Shown one piece after another: positions 1-6,677 of a stretch of 24,185 bases of DNA. The notes beneath the pieces were generated by a model. It did not search any database. It had not been told where the DNA came from and saw nothing but the letters and a program-made list of their open reading frames with translations. Origin of the DNA: CAYZDV01 sp964477275. GTDB lineage: Bacteria > Acidobacteriota > Aminicenantia > Aminicenantales > Aminicenantaceae. A program made the position numbers and the translations under genes. The DNA lies in NCBI GenBank assembly GCA_964477275.1, contig CAYZDV010000016.1:1-24185 (forward strand), read 5' to 3'. Numbering within the stretch: the stretch's first letter is position 1; every line of letters begins with the position of its first letter.

Positions 1-388
1 AGAGGAATTCTTCCCCCTCCTTCTCTGGGGAAACGAAGAGGAGAAGGCGCTGGCGCTTGAAATCCGGGAAAGAACGCACGTTCCTCTTGCCCCGTATCTT
101 TCCCTCCAGGAAGTCATGGCCCTGGTCAAAGAAAGCGACCTTCTGATCAGCGGAGACACCTTTGCCCTGCAGGCGGCCTGCGCTTTCTCCAGGCCCCTGG
201 TCGGAATCTTTGGCCCGACAAACCCCCGAAGAAACGGGCCATTCAGCCCGCGCGACAGGGTGGCCTTCCATCCCCTGAAATGCAGCCACTGCTACAAAAG
301 AACATGCTCGTCTCTTGAGTGCCTGAAGAGGATAACGCCTGAGGAAGTCGCCGGGCTGAGCTTCCAACTGCTGGAGAAAAATGACTGA
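1..388 (+). CDS. Glycosyltransferase family 9 (heptosyltransferase-like), C-terminal part
   Basis: The frame is open from base 2, so the 5' end lies outside the window and about 128 C-terminal residues are visible. Hallmarks of the GT-B fold GT9/heptosyltransferase family appear in order: WGNEEE, a LAPYLSLQE stretch, DLLISGDTFALQAA, then VGIFGPTNP followed by RNGPFSP. The family uses nucleotide-activated heptose and builds the lipopolysaccharide inner core on the cytoplasmic face of the inner membrane. A late CSHCYKRTC cysteine group and SLECLKRI follow, as in many LPS heptosyltransferases. The stop overlaps the start of the next gene by 8 bases, which suggests translational coupling. Substrate cannot be told from this part; ADP-heptose:LPS transfer is the most likely. 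Confidence 0.88.
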   Translation, partial: EEFFPLLLWGNEEEKALALEIRERTHVPLAPYLSLQEVMALVKESDLLISGDTFALQAACAFSRPLVGIFGPTNPRRNGPFSPRDRVAFHPLKCSHCYKRTCSSLECLKRITPEEVAGLSFQLLEKND

Positions 389-932
389 ATTCAGGCTGAC
401 GAAAATCGCCTCCAGATGGCGGGTCAGGGTCGGCTTGCTGGCCGCCATTCTGGCCATCATCCTGGCAGAGCCGAGCCTCTTCTCTTTTCTGCTTTCCCTT
501 GCAGTCTGTGCGGCCGGCCTCCTGCTCAGAGCCTGGGCTGCGGGACACCTCAGGAAGGATAAAGAGCTGACCATCTCCGGTCCCTACAGATACACCCGAA
601 ACCCGCTTTATCTGGGAAATGTGCTCATCGGGGTCGCCGTTATCACCGCCAGCCGCTCGTTATGGGTTGCAATCCTTCTCTTTTGCTATTTTCTTCTTTT
701 CTATCCGGCGCTGATAAAGAAGGAGAAAGAAAAAATGGAAAGGCTCTTTTCCCGGGAGTACGGGGAATACAGGAAAAGAGTGCCTTCCTTTTTCCCCTCC
801 CTCAAGCCTGTTTCTTCTGAAGAAAAGCGGAGATGCAGCTGGAAGGTTTATTGGGAAAACAGAGAATGGAGAGCCCTGGCTGGCTCGCTTGTCATCTGGA
901 TTGCGCTGCTGGCCAAAATGATTCTCCTTTAG
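381..932 (+). CDS. Isoprenylcysteine carboxyl methyltransferase-family membrane protein
   Basis: A 183-residue integral membrane protein. Hydrophobic segments lie at about residues 16-50, 75-110 and 165-182. The central signature GPYRYTRNPLYLGN (about residues 67-80), followed by a membrane segment and then EREYGEYRKRVP-like residues (SREYGEYRKRVPSFFP, near 131-146), is the SAM-binding core shared by ICMT, phospholipid methyltransferase and NnrU-like proteins. Bacterial members lack prenylated-protein substrates, and their methyl acceptors are mostly unknown. The ATG overlaps the GT9 stop, so the two genes are probably co-transcribed and this protein may modify an envelope lipid. That role is inference from context. 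Confidence 0.82.
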   Translation: MTEFRLTKIASRWRVRVGLLAAILAIILAEPSLFSFLLSLAVCAAGLLLRAWAAGHLRKDKELTISGPYRYTRNPLYLGNVLIGVAVITASRSLWVAILLFCYFLLFYPALIKKEKEKMERLFSREYGEYRKRVPSFFPSLKPVSSEEKRRCSWKVYWENREWRALAGSLVIWIALLAKMILL

Positions 933-1271
933 CCCGGATTTTCTTTCCTCACCTGGATATCTTTTTGAGCCATTAAAGAGACAAATGGCGTTCCCTTCGC
1001 CGTCCACGTCCATTCGGACGATCTCACCCTCAATCCTTATGGGACCTTCTAAGAGGATGTTGCCGGCTGGTCCTACCTTGATGAATTTGTCCTTTCCGAA
1101 CTGAGAGACAAAAACATTCCCCTGGCCGTCAGCTTCTACGAAAGCTCTTTGAGGTTGATTCGGCCTTAGAAAAAAGCCGAGATTGATTTCTCTATCAATT
1201 ACCAAAAGTTCGGACGAGAGAAGGGTTGAAACAGAAAAAAACGATAATAGGCAGAAGATGATTTTCCTCAT
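933..1271 (-). pseudogene. 5' remnant of a secreted beta-propeller (NHL/6-bladed type) protein
   Basis: The start looks genuine: ATG at 1271 is preceded by GAGG at a good spacing, and the first ~23 residues (MRKIIFCLLSFFSVSTLLSS) form a signal peptide. The next ~80 residues contain blade-like motifs, EADGQGNVFVSQFGKDKFIKV and MDVDGEGNAICLFNG, typical of NHL or 6-bladed propellers. A complete member needs 300 or more residues, but similarity fades at about 940, next to the stop of the convergent methyltransferase gene. The frame stays open on to 660, but that part lies antisense to the methyltransferase and has no propeller character. I read this as a gene cut off by deletion or frameshift. 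An upstream in-frame TTG at 1283 is a less likely start. Confidence 0.5.
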
Positions 1272-1283
1272 TTTTAGCCTCAA

Positions 1284-1639
1284 ATGATTATTGGAGGTTT
1301 AGATGGGGATCCACTTATATAGGAGATTATTCATTTTTCCACTGATCAGAGTTATTTCTTCCCTCTCTACCTTTATCCTGAGAAACCCAAAGGGCGACTG
1401 TTTGGTGAAAGGGAAAATAAAGCAGAACGAATATCTAATTTCAGCCCTAAAATTTTTCAAGCCATAAAAGAAAGGTTGGTCATCTCAGTGGGATTATCCC
1501 AATTCTTGTTTAACCTAGGAACAGTCCTCTTCAGATTGATGCATTATGATCGTCGGAACTTTCAAATCTTGCATTCTTGACTTCACATTTTTTCTGGAAT
1601 ATAAGGGGAATAGCTGATAAAAAAAGGGCGGAGGACCGT
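1284..1639. other. AT-rich intergenic region, no gene recognised
   Basis: This stretch separates the propeller remnant (minus strand) from the nucleotidyltransferase module (plus strand). It probably contains promoters for both directions, but I see no clear hexamer pair. A plus-strand frame is open from an ATG at 1577 into the next gene, and its first 21 codons do not resemble the family. No RNA gene, repeat or insertion sequence is visible. Confidence 0.5.
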
Positions 1640-1903
1640 TTGCCGATAAAGACTGATGAGTTTAACGATTCATGGGTTGAAAAACGTCGCGGGAGAGAAT
1701 TCGGCCAACTCGAGGTCGTTGACGATGTTATGTGTGAGATATTGAGACAGAAGTCGCCTCTTGAACGCCTCAATATTGCCTTTGGGCTGTGGAGTTCCGC
1801 ACGGAAACAACTTTTTAATTACATGCGTTCTCTGCATCCTGATTGGGATGAAAAGAGAATAAGCTCTGAAGTTATAAGAAGGATTTCTCATGGAGCAGCA
1901 TGA
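1640..1903 (+). CDS. Small partner (antitoxin-like) of a nucleotidyltransferase module
   Basis: Encodes 87 residues from a TTG at 1640, preceded by a perfect GGAGG (1630-1634) five bases upstream. The in-frame ATG at 1577 would give 108 residues but has no good ribosome site. The conserved part runs from the middle to the C terminus: a short helix (VDDVMCEILRQ), then SPLERLNIAFGLWSSARK and LRSLHPDWDE-like residues (MRSLHPDWDEKRISSEV) ending in RRISHGA. This compact helical family is commonly found directly upstream of nucleotidyltransferase genes like the next one. It overlaps that gene by 14 bases, so the two are translated together. An antitoxin or chaperone role is inferred from context. 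No DNA-binding motif is evident. Confidence 0.7.
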   Translation: MPIKTDEFNDSWVEKRRGREFGQLEVVDDVMCEILRQKSPLERLNIAFGLWSSARKQLFNYMRSLHPDWDEKRISSEVIRRISHGAA

Positions 1904-2450
1904 GCTGTTGCTGTGGGTTGTCAGGTGCTTTGAGAAATTAAAGATTCCTTATTTAATCACCGGAGCTATTGCTTCCATTGCCTACGGCGAACCCAGATTT
2001 ACCAATGATATCGATATAGTCGCAGACATCAATCTGGGCCAAGCAAGTGCGCTTAGATCTTTTTTTCCTGAAGATGAGTTTTATATGGAGGGCGATACTG
2101 TAAGATGCGCCATTGAGAGTCGGCATCAATTCAATATCATTCATCCCTCTTCTGGTCTCAAGGTGGATGTTATCATCAGCAAAAAGGATGATTTTGACCG
2201 GAGTCGGTTTAAACGGATTAAAAGACTGAATGTATCTGAGAAGGAATCGGCGAATTTCGCTGCGCCTGAAGATGTTATCATAAAAAAGTTAGAATATTTT
2301 AAAAAAGGCGGTTCAGAGAAACACCTCCGTGATATTGCAAGCATGCTAAAGATTTCTGCTGACATGATTGATCGCACATATATTTCATCATGGGCCAAGA
2401 AGCTCGGTTTCACAGAAATATGGGAAGCCATTCAAAAAAAGCTTCCTTAA
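1890..2450 (+). CDS. AbiEii/DUF6036-like nucleotidyltransferase
   Basis: A 186-residue protein of the pol-beta nucleotidyltransferase superfamily. Residues 24-44 show the core signature, GAIASIAYGEPR then TNDIDIV, with metal-binding Asp40 and Asp42. The third acidic residue is probably Asp93 in LKVDVII. The C-terminal part has PEDVIIKKLEYFKKGG and a conserved helical LRDIASML segment, as in AbiEii/DUF6036-type proteins. Related toxins transfer nucleotides to tRNA or other targets, but nothing here shows the target. It follows the small partner gene with a 14-base overlap. The codon use is AT-richer than in the neighbouring metabolic genes, which hints at acquisition. An orphan nucleotidyltransferase with a housekeeping role cannot be excluded. 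Confidence 0.8.
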   Translation: MEQHELLLWVVRCFEKLKIPYLITGAIASIAYGEPRFTNDIDIVADINLGQASALRSFFPEDEFYMEGDTVRCAIESRHQFNIIHPSSGLKVDVIISKKDDFDRSRFKRIKRLNVSEKESANFAAPEDVIIKKLEYFKKGGSEKHLRDIASMLKISADMIDRTYISSWAKKLGFTEIWEAIQKKLP

Positions 2451-2598
2451 TGAATCTTGAGAAGAAGCGGGGAGGCTATTTTTAAAAGTGGAAAATTTTT
2501 AAATCCATTTTCAATCTTATTTATCATTTCTTCCAGGTAGCCACAAGATAGTGAGCATTATCAAAAGCGTGATGAGGAGAGGGGTATGGAGTCCGTTA

Positions 2599-2619
2599 CC
2601 CGCTCGGTTTCTGAGCGGG
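2599..2619 (+). promoter_or_regulatory. Perfect 7-bp hairpin upstream of trmH
   Basis: CCCGCTC (2599-2605) and GAGCGGG (2613-2619) pair perfectly around a 7-base loop. A T-run starts about ten bases after the stem, too far for a classical intrinsic terminator. The 238-base gap 2451-2688 otherwise holds no gene. The hairpin may terminate the upstream module weakly or lie in the trmH leader. Confidence 0.4.
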
Positions 2620-2688
2620 AAATCTCGCTTTTTTTCGGGATTCGCTCGCCTTTTTGCGTTTCGAGGTCCTCTCTGGTATATTTTTTTT

Positions 2689-3354
2689 GTGCCCACGAAA
2701 AAACGAATCGAAAAAGTCAAAAAGGTCCTTTTCTTCCGTCAGCCGGACCTGAGAGTTGTCCTCGAAGACGTCCAGAACACCCACAACGCCAGCGCCGTGG
2801 TCCGCACCTGCGATGGAGCGGGCATTCTTCATCTGGATATCATCTCCTCCGACAGGGAGCCTTTTTCCATCAATGAAGCCATCTCCACCCGGGCGGAAAA
2901 ATGGCTCCAATTCCACTATTACCCCTCCACCGGCAAATGTCTGAAACTCCTGAAGAAAAAAGGATTGAAAATCGCAGTCACCCATCTCAGCGAGGATGCC
3001 CTCCCCTACACGGCTCTTGACTACACCATGCCCATTGCCATCGTCTTCGGAAACGAATCGGAAGGGACCTCAAAGGAAGCGCTGGCTCTGGCGGATTATA
3101 AAATTAAAATCCCCATGTTCGGAATGGTCCAGAGCCTCAACCTCTCCGTCTCAGCGGGCATCATCCTCTACGAAGCCATGAAGCAGAGGATGGAAAAAGG
3201 GCTCTACAGGAAGCCCCGGCTCTCCTCCAGAGAATTTGAAGCCCATTTGAAAAAGTGGGTGGGTCAAAAGCCCGGGAGGAAACGTTCAGCGAATGAGTCC
3301 GCGCATAATAAAAGGAGGCGAAGGATTTCTCCCCGCCTCCCTGGTGAGAATTGA
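2689..3354 (+). CDS. trmH: tRNA (guanosine-2'-O-)-methyltransferase, TrmH/SpoU family
   Basis: SPOUT-class SAM-dependent RNA methyltransferase, expected to methylate the 2'-OH of G18 in the tRNA D-loop. All three family motifs are present. Motif 1 is HNASAVVRTCDGAG with the catalytic-type Arg39; motif 2 is AIVFGNESEGTS; motif 3 is IPMFGMVQSLNLSVSAGIILYE in two adjoining parts. The N-terminal RQPDLRVVLEDVQ matches TrmH proper rather than RlmB. I chose GTG at 2689, giving 221 residues, because the protein then aligns with TrmH from its first residues. The frame is open further upstream to an ATG at 2551, but that part is low-complexity and includes the hairpin. The last ~40 residues are a basic tail (KKWVGQKPGRKRS, NKRRRRIS) that also carries the facing operon's terminator. 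Confidence 0.9.
   Translation: MPTKKRIEKVKKVLFFRQPDLRVVLEDVQNTHNASAVVRTCDGAGILHLDIISSDREPFSINEAISTRAEKWLQFHYYPSTGKCLKLLKKKGLKIAVTHLSEDALPYTALDYTMPIAIVFGNESEGTSKEALALADYKIKIPMFGMVQSLNLSVSAGIILYEAMKQRMEKGLYRKPRLSSREFEAHLKKWVGQKPGRKRSANESAHNKRRRRISPRLPGEN
3306..3340 (-). terminator. Probable intrinsic terminator of the sigma/anti-sigma/HtrA-like operon
   Basis: Read on the minus strand, GGAGGCG (3340-3334) and CGCCTCC (3320-3314) form a 7-bp GC-rich stem. It is followed at once by TTTTATTAT. It lies about 30 bases past the stop of the HtrA-like gene, inside the coding tail of the convergent trmH gene. The 13-base loop is longer than usual. Confidence 0.5.
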
Positions 3355-3367
3355 GAACCGGAGCAGG

Positions 3368-5023
3368 TTACACCTTTATTCCTTTTTTCTTTGAGATGTC
3401 CCGGAGGAGTTTCTGGACGTCTTTCACGCCTTTCTCGGCCTGAACCTTCAGCTCCTCGCTCATTCTCTGCATCCGCCTCTGAAGGTCCCCGGAATACAGG
3501 TCCGGCATTATCTTCATTGCCTCATAATGCTTTCTTAAAACGTCCGGATAGTCATCCCACGCGTCAGCATCATCTCCCCCTTCTTTTATGGAATACTGGA
3601 ATAGGTCCCGCATTTCTTCCTCCTCGATTTCAACTTCAGCACTCTTCATTTTTCTATCCCTGAGGAACTCGACCTGCAGCCTGTGTCCCTTCTTCTTATC
3701 CTGGATGATACCGCTCAATTCGCTCACGCTTTCCAGTCGTTTTCCGTCCGCTTTGACGATGACATCGCCCACCTTCAAACCGGCTCTCGCGGCCGGGCTG
3801 CCCTCTCTGATTGCGGCGATCAGAAGACCTCCGCCTTCGTCCACGCCGAAGTAGTCGGCCAGCTCCCTGTTCAGCTCATTGAGAGAAACACCGATATACT
3901 TTCTGCTCTCAAAGCCCCAGGACCAGGCACGGGGAAGCTCTTGAGGCCTGGGAGGCCTGTCCGGTTCAGGTATCCGGAAGAGCCGCGGGAATTTGCGCTC
4001 CAGCTCCTCCATCATGCTTTCCGCCGAGTATTCCCCCAGCTTCACCTTCACCTCGACGGGCTTCCCTCCTCTCTCCAGCTTCAGGGTGACGGTCTGGTCG
4101 GGCTTTCTTTTCCTGACCTCATAAACGAACACTCTGGAGCCGGTCACTTTTGTGCCGTCGATTTCGAGGATGATATCTCCTTCCCGGAGTTTGGCCGCTT
4201 CCGCCGGGCTTCCCTTCTCCACTTCGGTGATCCCGACCCGGCCCTCTTCATCCTCGCTGATATAGACGCCCAGCCATCCCCTTTCCACTTTTCCCTTTTC
4301 CTTGATCTCCGAGCTCACGCTGACCACCAAATCGACGGGGATCGCCAGCGCCATTCCTGAGGCGGGGGCTTCAGCTCGACTCAGGACAACGCCCGAGCCG
4401 GCGACCATCCTTTCCCTGAATTCAATCAGGACCGGACTTTCCTCCGAATAGACGCCCCTGAGCAGGCCGACCATGCGGCCCTCCCTGTCCACCACAGGGC
4501 TTCCGCTGGCCCCGCGCACCACCCAGACGTTCAGCCTGAGCGTATCCGGGGTAAAGGTACTGACATATCCCTGGCTGAATGCCGGGCTGCCCTCGGGCGA
4601 AATGCTGACCACGGCAATCCATGAGCCGGGAGAGAGCTCCTTTTCCTTTCCGAGCTGTATCGGAATCAACTCCTTATCCCCGGTCTTGGCCCGGATCAGC
4701 GCCAGATGAGTCTCTGTGTCCATCCCTAAAAAATCGGCATCTATCTTTTTGCCCTCATGGGTGATCACCGTGATCTTTTCATCCCTGGGAGTGATGAGAG
4801 CGGTGGTAACGATGTGGCCATTCCTGTCGATGACCACACCCGTGGCCACCTTTCGAATCCTGTTTTTGGCTTCAACCCTGACCACCGAGGGATAGACCTT
4901 TTTGACCACATCCTCTATCTTCCCTTCATCCGCTACTCCCGGTTTCATTTCCGCCTTCACGGTCAAAGAGGACGCCAGTAAAAAAATGGCAATGAGGGGG
5001 ATGAGCTGAAATTTTTTTAACAT
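3368..5023 (-). CDS. HtrA/DegP-like trypsin-fold protein with two PDZ domains, degenerate catalytic triad
   Basis: A 551-residue exported protein. Residues 1-24 form a signal peptide ending in KAE. A trypsin-like domain spans about 35-240, PDZ1 about 248-335, PDZ2 about 375-465, and a charged helical tail 470-551. The serine is kept in GASGSP (Ser173). The histidine position of the usual TNxHV motif reads TTALI (Leu76), and the aspartate position of the usual TDLAV motif reads THLAL (His106). If this reading is right, the protein is not a normal serine protease and may act as a PDZ sensor or chaperone in the periplasm. It is the last gene of an operon after a sigma factor and a membrane anti-sigma-like protein, as mucD follows algU-mucA in pseudomonads. 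The AGGAGG ribosome site sits ten bases before ATG 5023 and overlaps the upstream stop. Confidence 0.88.
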   Translation of the reverse strand: MLKKFQLIPLIAIFLLASSLTVKAEMKPGVADEGKIEDVVKKVYPSVVRVEAKNRIRKVATGVVIDRNGHIVTTALITPRDEKITVITHEGKKIDADFLGMDTETHLALIRAKTGDKELIPIQLGKEKELSPGSWIAVVSISPEGSPAFSQGYVSTFTPDTLRLNVWVVRGASGSPVVDREGRMVGLLRGVYSEESPVLIEFRERMVAGSGVVLSRAEAPASGMALAIPVDLVVSVSSEIKEKGKVERGWLGVYISEDEEGRVGITEVEKGSPAEAAKLREGDIILEIDGTKVTGSRVFVYEVRKRKPDQTVTLKLERGGKPVEVKVKLGEYSAESMMEELERKFPRLFRIPEPDRPPRPQELPRAWSWGFESRKYIGVSLNELNRELADYFGVDEGGGLLIAAIREGSPAARAGLKVGDVIVKADGKRLESVSELSGIIQDKKKGHRLQVEFLRDRKMKSAEVEIEEEEMRDLFQYSIKEGGDDADAWDDYPDVLRKHYEAMKIMPDLYSGDLQRRMQRMSEELKVQAEKGVKDVQKLLRDISKKKGIKV

Positions 5024-5037
5024 GTTGACTTAACCTC

Positions 5038-5445
5038 CTAATATGTGATTCTCGGACTCGCGGTGTCAGAAACCTGCTCCAGAAGATAGATTGTTCTCGG
5101 CTCCTGAGACGCTCTCCGCACTTCCCCGCTGTAATCCACGGATTCGGTGATGGGGATGGTCACTCCTGGCTCCAGCCTTTCCATCATTTGAACCCTCTCG
5201 GCCGGAACGGAGAAGCCCTTGCCCAGGTTGGCGAACCCCACCGGTCCTTTCCCGGTCAGGAGGAGAACACTCCAGACAATCAGAAAAACAAGGCTGGCGC
5301 TGAATACTCCTGCCAGAGAGAGGCGGAGAACCCTGGTTCTCCTCTCCTTCCCTTTTCTCATCTCGAGCCGGGTCAATAATTGATGTTCGAAGCCGGGAGG
5401 AGCCTTCATCTCCTCCAATTTTTTCAAAAGTTCAGTGACTTCCAT
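5038..5445 (-). CDS. Single-pass membrane protein, probable anti-sigma factor
   Basis: 135 residues from ATG 5445, which has GAGGAG just upstream. An earlier in-frame start at 5487 would give 149 residues but lies deep in the sigma gene. The N-terminal ~40 residues are charged and cytoplasmic, with LLKKLEEMKAPPGFEHQLL. One transmembrane helix spans about residues 42-66, followed by a ~70-residue extracytoplasmic part. There is no cysteine, so it is not a zinc-binding (ZAS) anti-sigma factor. Its PPGFEHQLLTRL segment resembles the juxtamembrane SESLLNRL segment of the ZAS protein at 14118. The start overlaps the sigma factor stop by 14 bases. The anti-sigma role is inferred from that coupling and the topology. 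Confidence 0.68.
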   Translation of the reverse strand: MEVTELLKKLEEMKAPPGFEHQLLTRLEMRKGKERRTRVLRLSLAGVFSASLVFLIVWSVLLLTGKGPVGFANLGKGFSVPAERVQMMERLEPGVTIPITESVDYSGEVRRASQEPRTIYLLEQVSDTASPRITY

Positions 5446-6016
5446 TTTGTCTCCTCTCGCTTCCTGGCAAAGACGAATCCCTGCCACGGGCTTTTTCGAG
5501 TTCCCTTTTGAGGTATTCTCTTCCCCGGCTGATTCGGGCCTTGATGGTGCCCACCGGCCTTCTCAGAATTTCAGCGATTTCTTCCTGGGAAAAACCCTCG
5601 ATGTCTTTCAGAATGACCGGAATCCGGTAGCGCGGATGGAGAGAATCCAGGGCTTTCCTCAAATTCTCCACCAGGCCTGAATCAGAGGGATTGTTCTCGT
5701 ATGTTTCCAGCGGAAGGCTGTTCTGAACATCGTCGAGTGAAACAAGGGAAAGCTTGTGTTTTTTCTTCATCTCTGTCCTGGCCAGGTTGGAGGCGATGGC
5801 ATAGACCCAGGAGGAAAAGGGAGCTATCGGCCGGTATTTATGGGCTTTGAAATAGACCCTCATGAATGTCTCCTGGGCCAGTTCAACGGCTCTCTGGTAA
5901 TCGCCGGTAATCTTCCACAGGAAGTTAACAATCCGGTCCTTGTAGGTCCTGACAATCTTGACAAAGGCCATCTCATCGCCTTTCTGAATAAGGCGCACCA
6001 GCTCTTGCTCATCCAT
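5432..6016 (-). CDS. ECF-type RNA polymerase sigma factor
   Basis: About 194 residues. Region 2 is visible near residues 10-78 (FVKIVRTYKDRIVNFLWKI, AVELAQETFMRVY, PFSSWVYAIASNLARTEMKK). Region 4 lies near 115-175 (LDSLHPRYRIPVILKDIEG, SQEEIAEILRRPVGTIKARI, SRGREYLKREL). The DIEGFSQEEIAEIL helix-turn-helix and VGTIKARISRGR signature are typical of group 4 sigma factors. ATG 6016 has AGG eight bases upstream; ATG 6022 is possible but sits almost on that site. It heads an operon with the anti-sigma-like and HtrA-like genes, which suggests an envelope-stress regulon. I found no convincing autoregulatory promoter in 6017-6169. Confidence 0.92.
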   Translation of the reverse strand: MDEQELVRLIQKGDEMAFVKIVRTYKDRIVNFLWKITGDYQRAVELAQETFMRVYFKAHKYRPIAPFSSWVYAIASNLARTEMKKKHKLSLVSLDDVQNSLPLETYENNPSDSGLVENLRKALDSLHPRYRIPVILKDIEGFSQEEIAEILRRPVGTIKARISRGREYLKRELEKARGRDSSLPGSERRQNGSH

Positions 6017-6169
6017 TCTCATTACCTTTAACTTTCCTCTGAAGAAAAAAGTTGCATCGATTCAAGCTCTCTTACCTGGATTATTCATTAAGGCCGATTT
6101 GAAATAAAGATTCTCTTCCAGCTTAGTGTGGGTAAAATACACGGGAATGGAAGAGACCCAATTAAACGA

Positions 6170-6676
6170 TTATTTCTTGGCCTCGAGTTCGAAGAGGGGC
6201 TTTTCGGAGTCGACAAGCTCGCCTACCGAGACAAAGACCTTCTTCACAAAGCCCTCGAGCGAGGATTTGATATCGTTTTCCATCTTCATCGCCTCGACGA
6301 TGGCCAGGGTTTGATTCTTCCTCACCTCATCTCTCTCGCAGACATTGACCTTGATGACCTTTCCGGGCATGGGCGCTTTGACCAGGAACTCGTCCTCTTT
6401 CGACCTCTGTTCGCTTCCCCTGACCATTCCGCTGGCTTCGCCAGGCTCCTGAACGACAATCTCCTCCCCCATGACAGAAACATACCATCTGTCCTTTTCC
6501 CTGACGAAATAGACCTGGCGGGGCTGGCCGCCGATAAAAATGGAAACAGCATTCGGGGAAATGGGCCGGATATCGGCCTCATGAGTCATCTCCCCATCCA
6601 GGACAACGAAGTTCTTCTCTTTTTTCTCGAGAGATATCCTGCGCAGGACGTTTTCGATCAGGAATTCAAACTCCAC
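6170..6676 (-). CDS. Biotin carboxyl carrier subunit of an acyl-CoA carboxylase
   Basis: 168 residues from GTG 6676, chosen because it follows the biotin carboxylase stop (TAAAGTG) and has an AG-rich ribosome site within GAGAGGG. The longer frame from 6787 lies inside the upstream gene. The C-terminal ~75 residues form a biotinyl domain: KAPMPGKVIKVNV, then VEAMKMEN with the biotinylated lysine at 131, then VSVGELVDSEKPLFELE. Residues 1-90 resemble the small linking (BT-like) domain that joins carrier to carboxylase in methylcrotonyl-CoA carboxylase alpha chains. It carries carboxybiotin from the biotin carboxylase to the carboxyltransferase. It is the last gene of the seven-gene operon. Confidence 0.9.
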   Translation of the reverse strand: MEFEFLIENVLRRISLEKKEKNFVVLDGEMTHEADIRPISPNAVSIFIGGQPRQVYFVREKDRWYVSVMGEEIVVQEPGEASGMVRGSEQRSKEDEFLVKAPMPGKVIKVNVCERDEVRKNQTLAIVEAMKMENDIKSSLEGFVKKVFVSVGELVDSEKPLFELEAKK

Positions 6677-6677
6677 T

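Noticed and set aside
3683..4360. A 225-codon plus-strand open frame opposite the HtrA-like gene
   Set aside because: Shadow of the PDZ region; no start signal and no recognisable domain.
6017..6169. An ECF-type promoter before the first sigma gene
   Set aside because: A GCAAC word occurs on the minus strand but no matching -10 element lies at a suitable distance.
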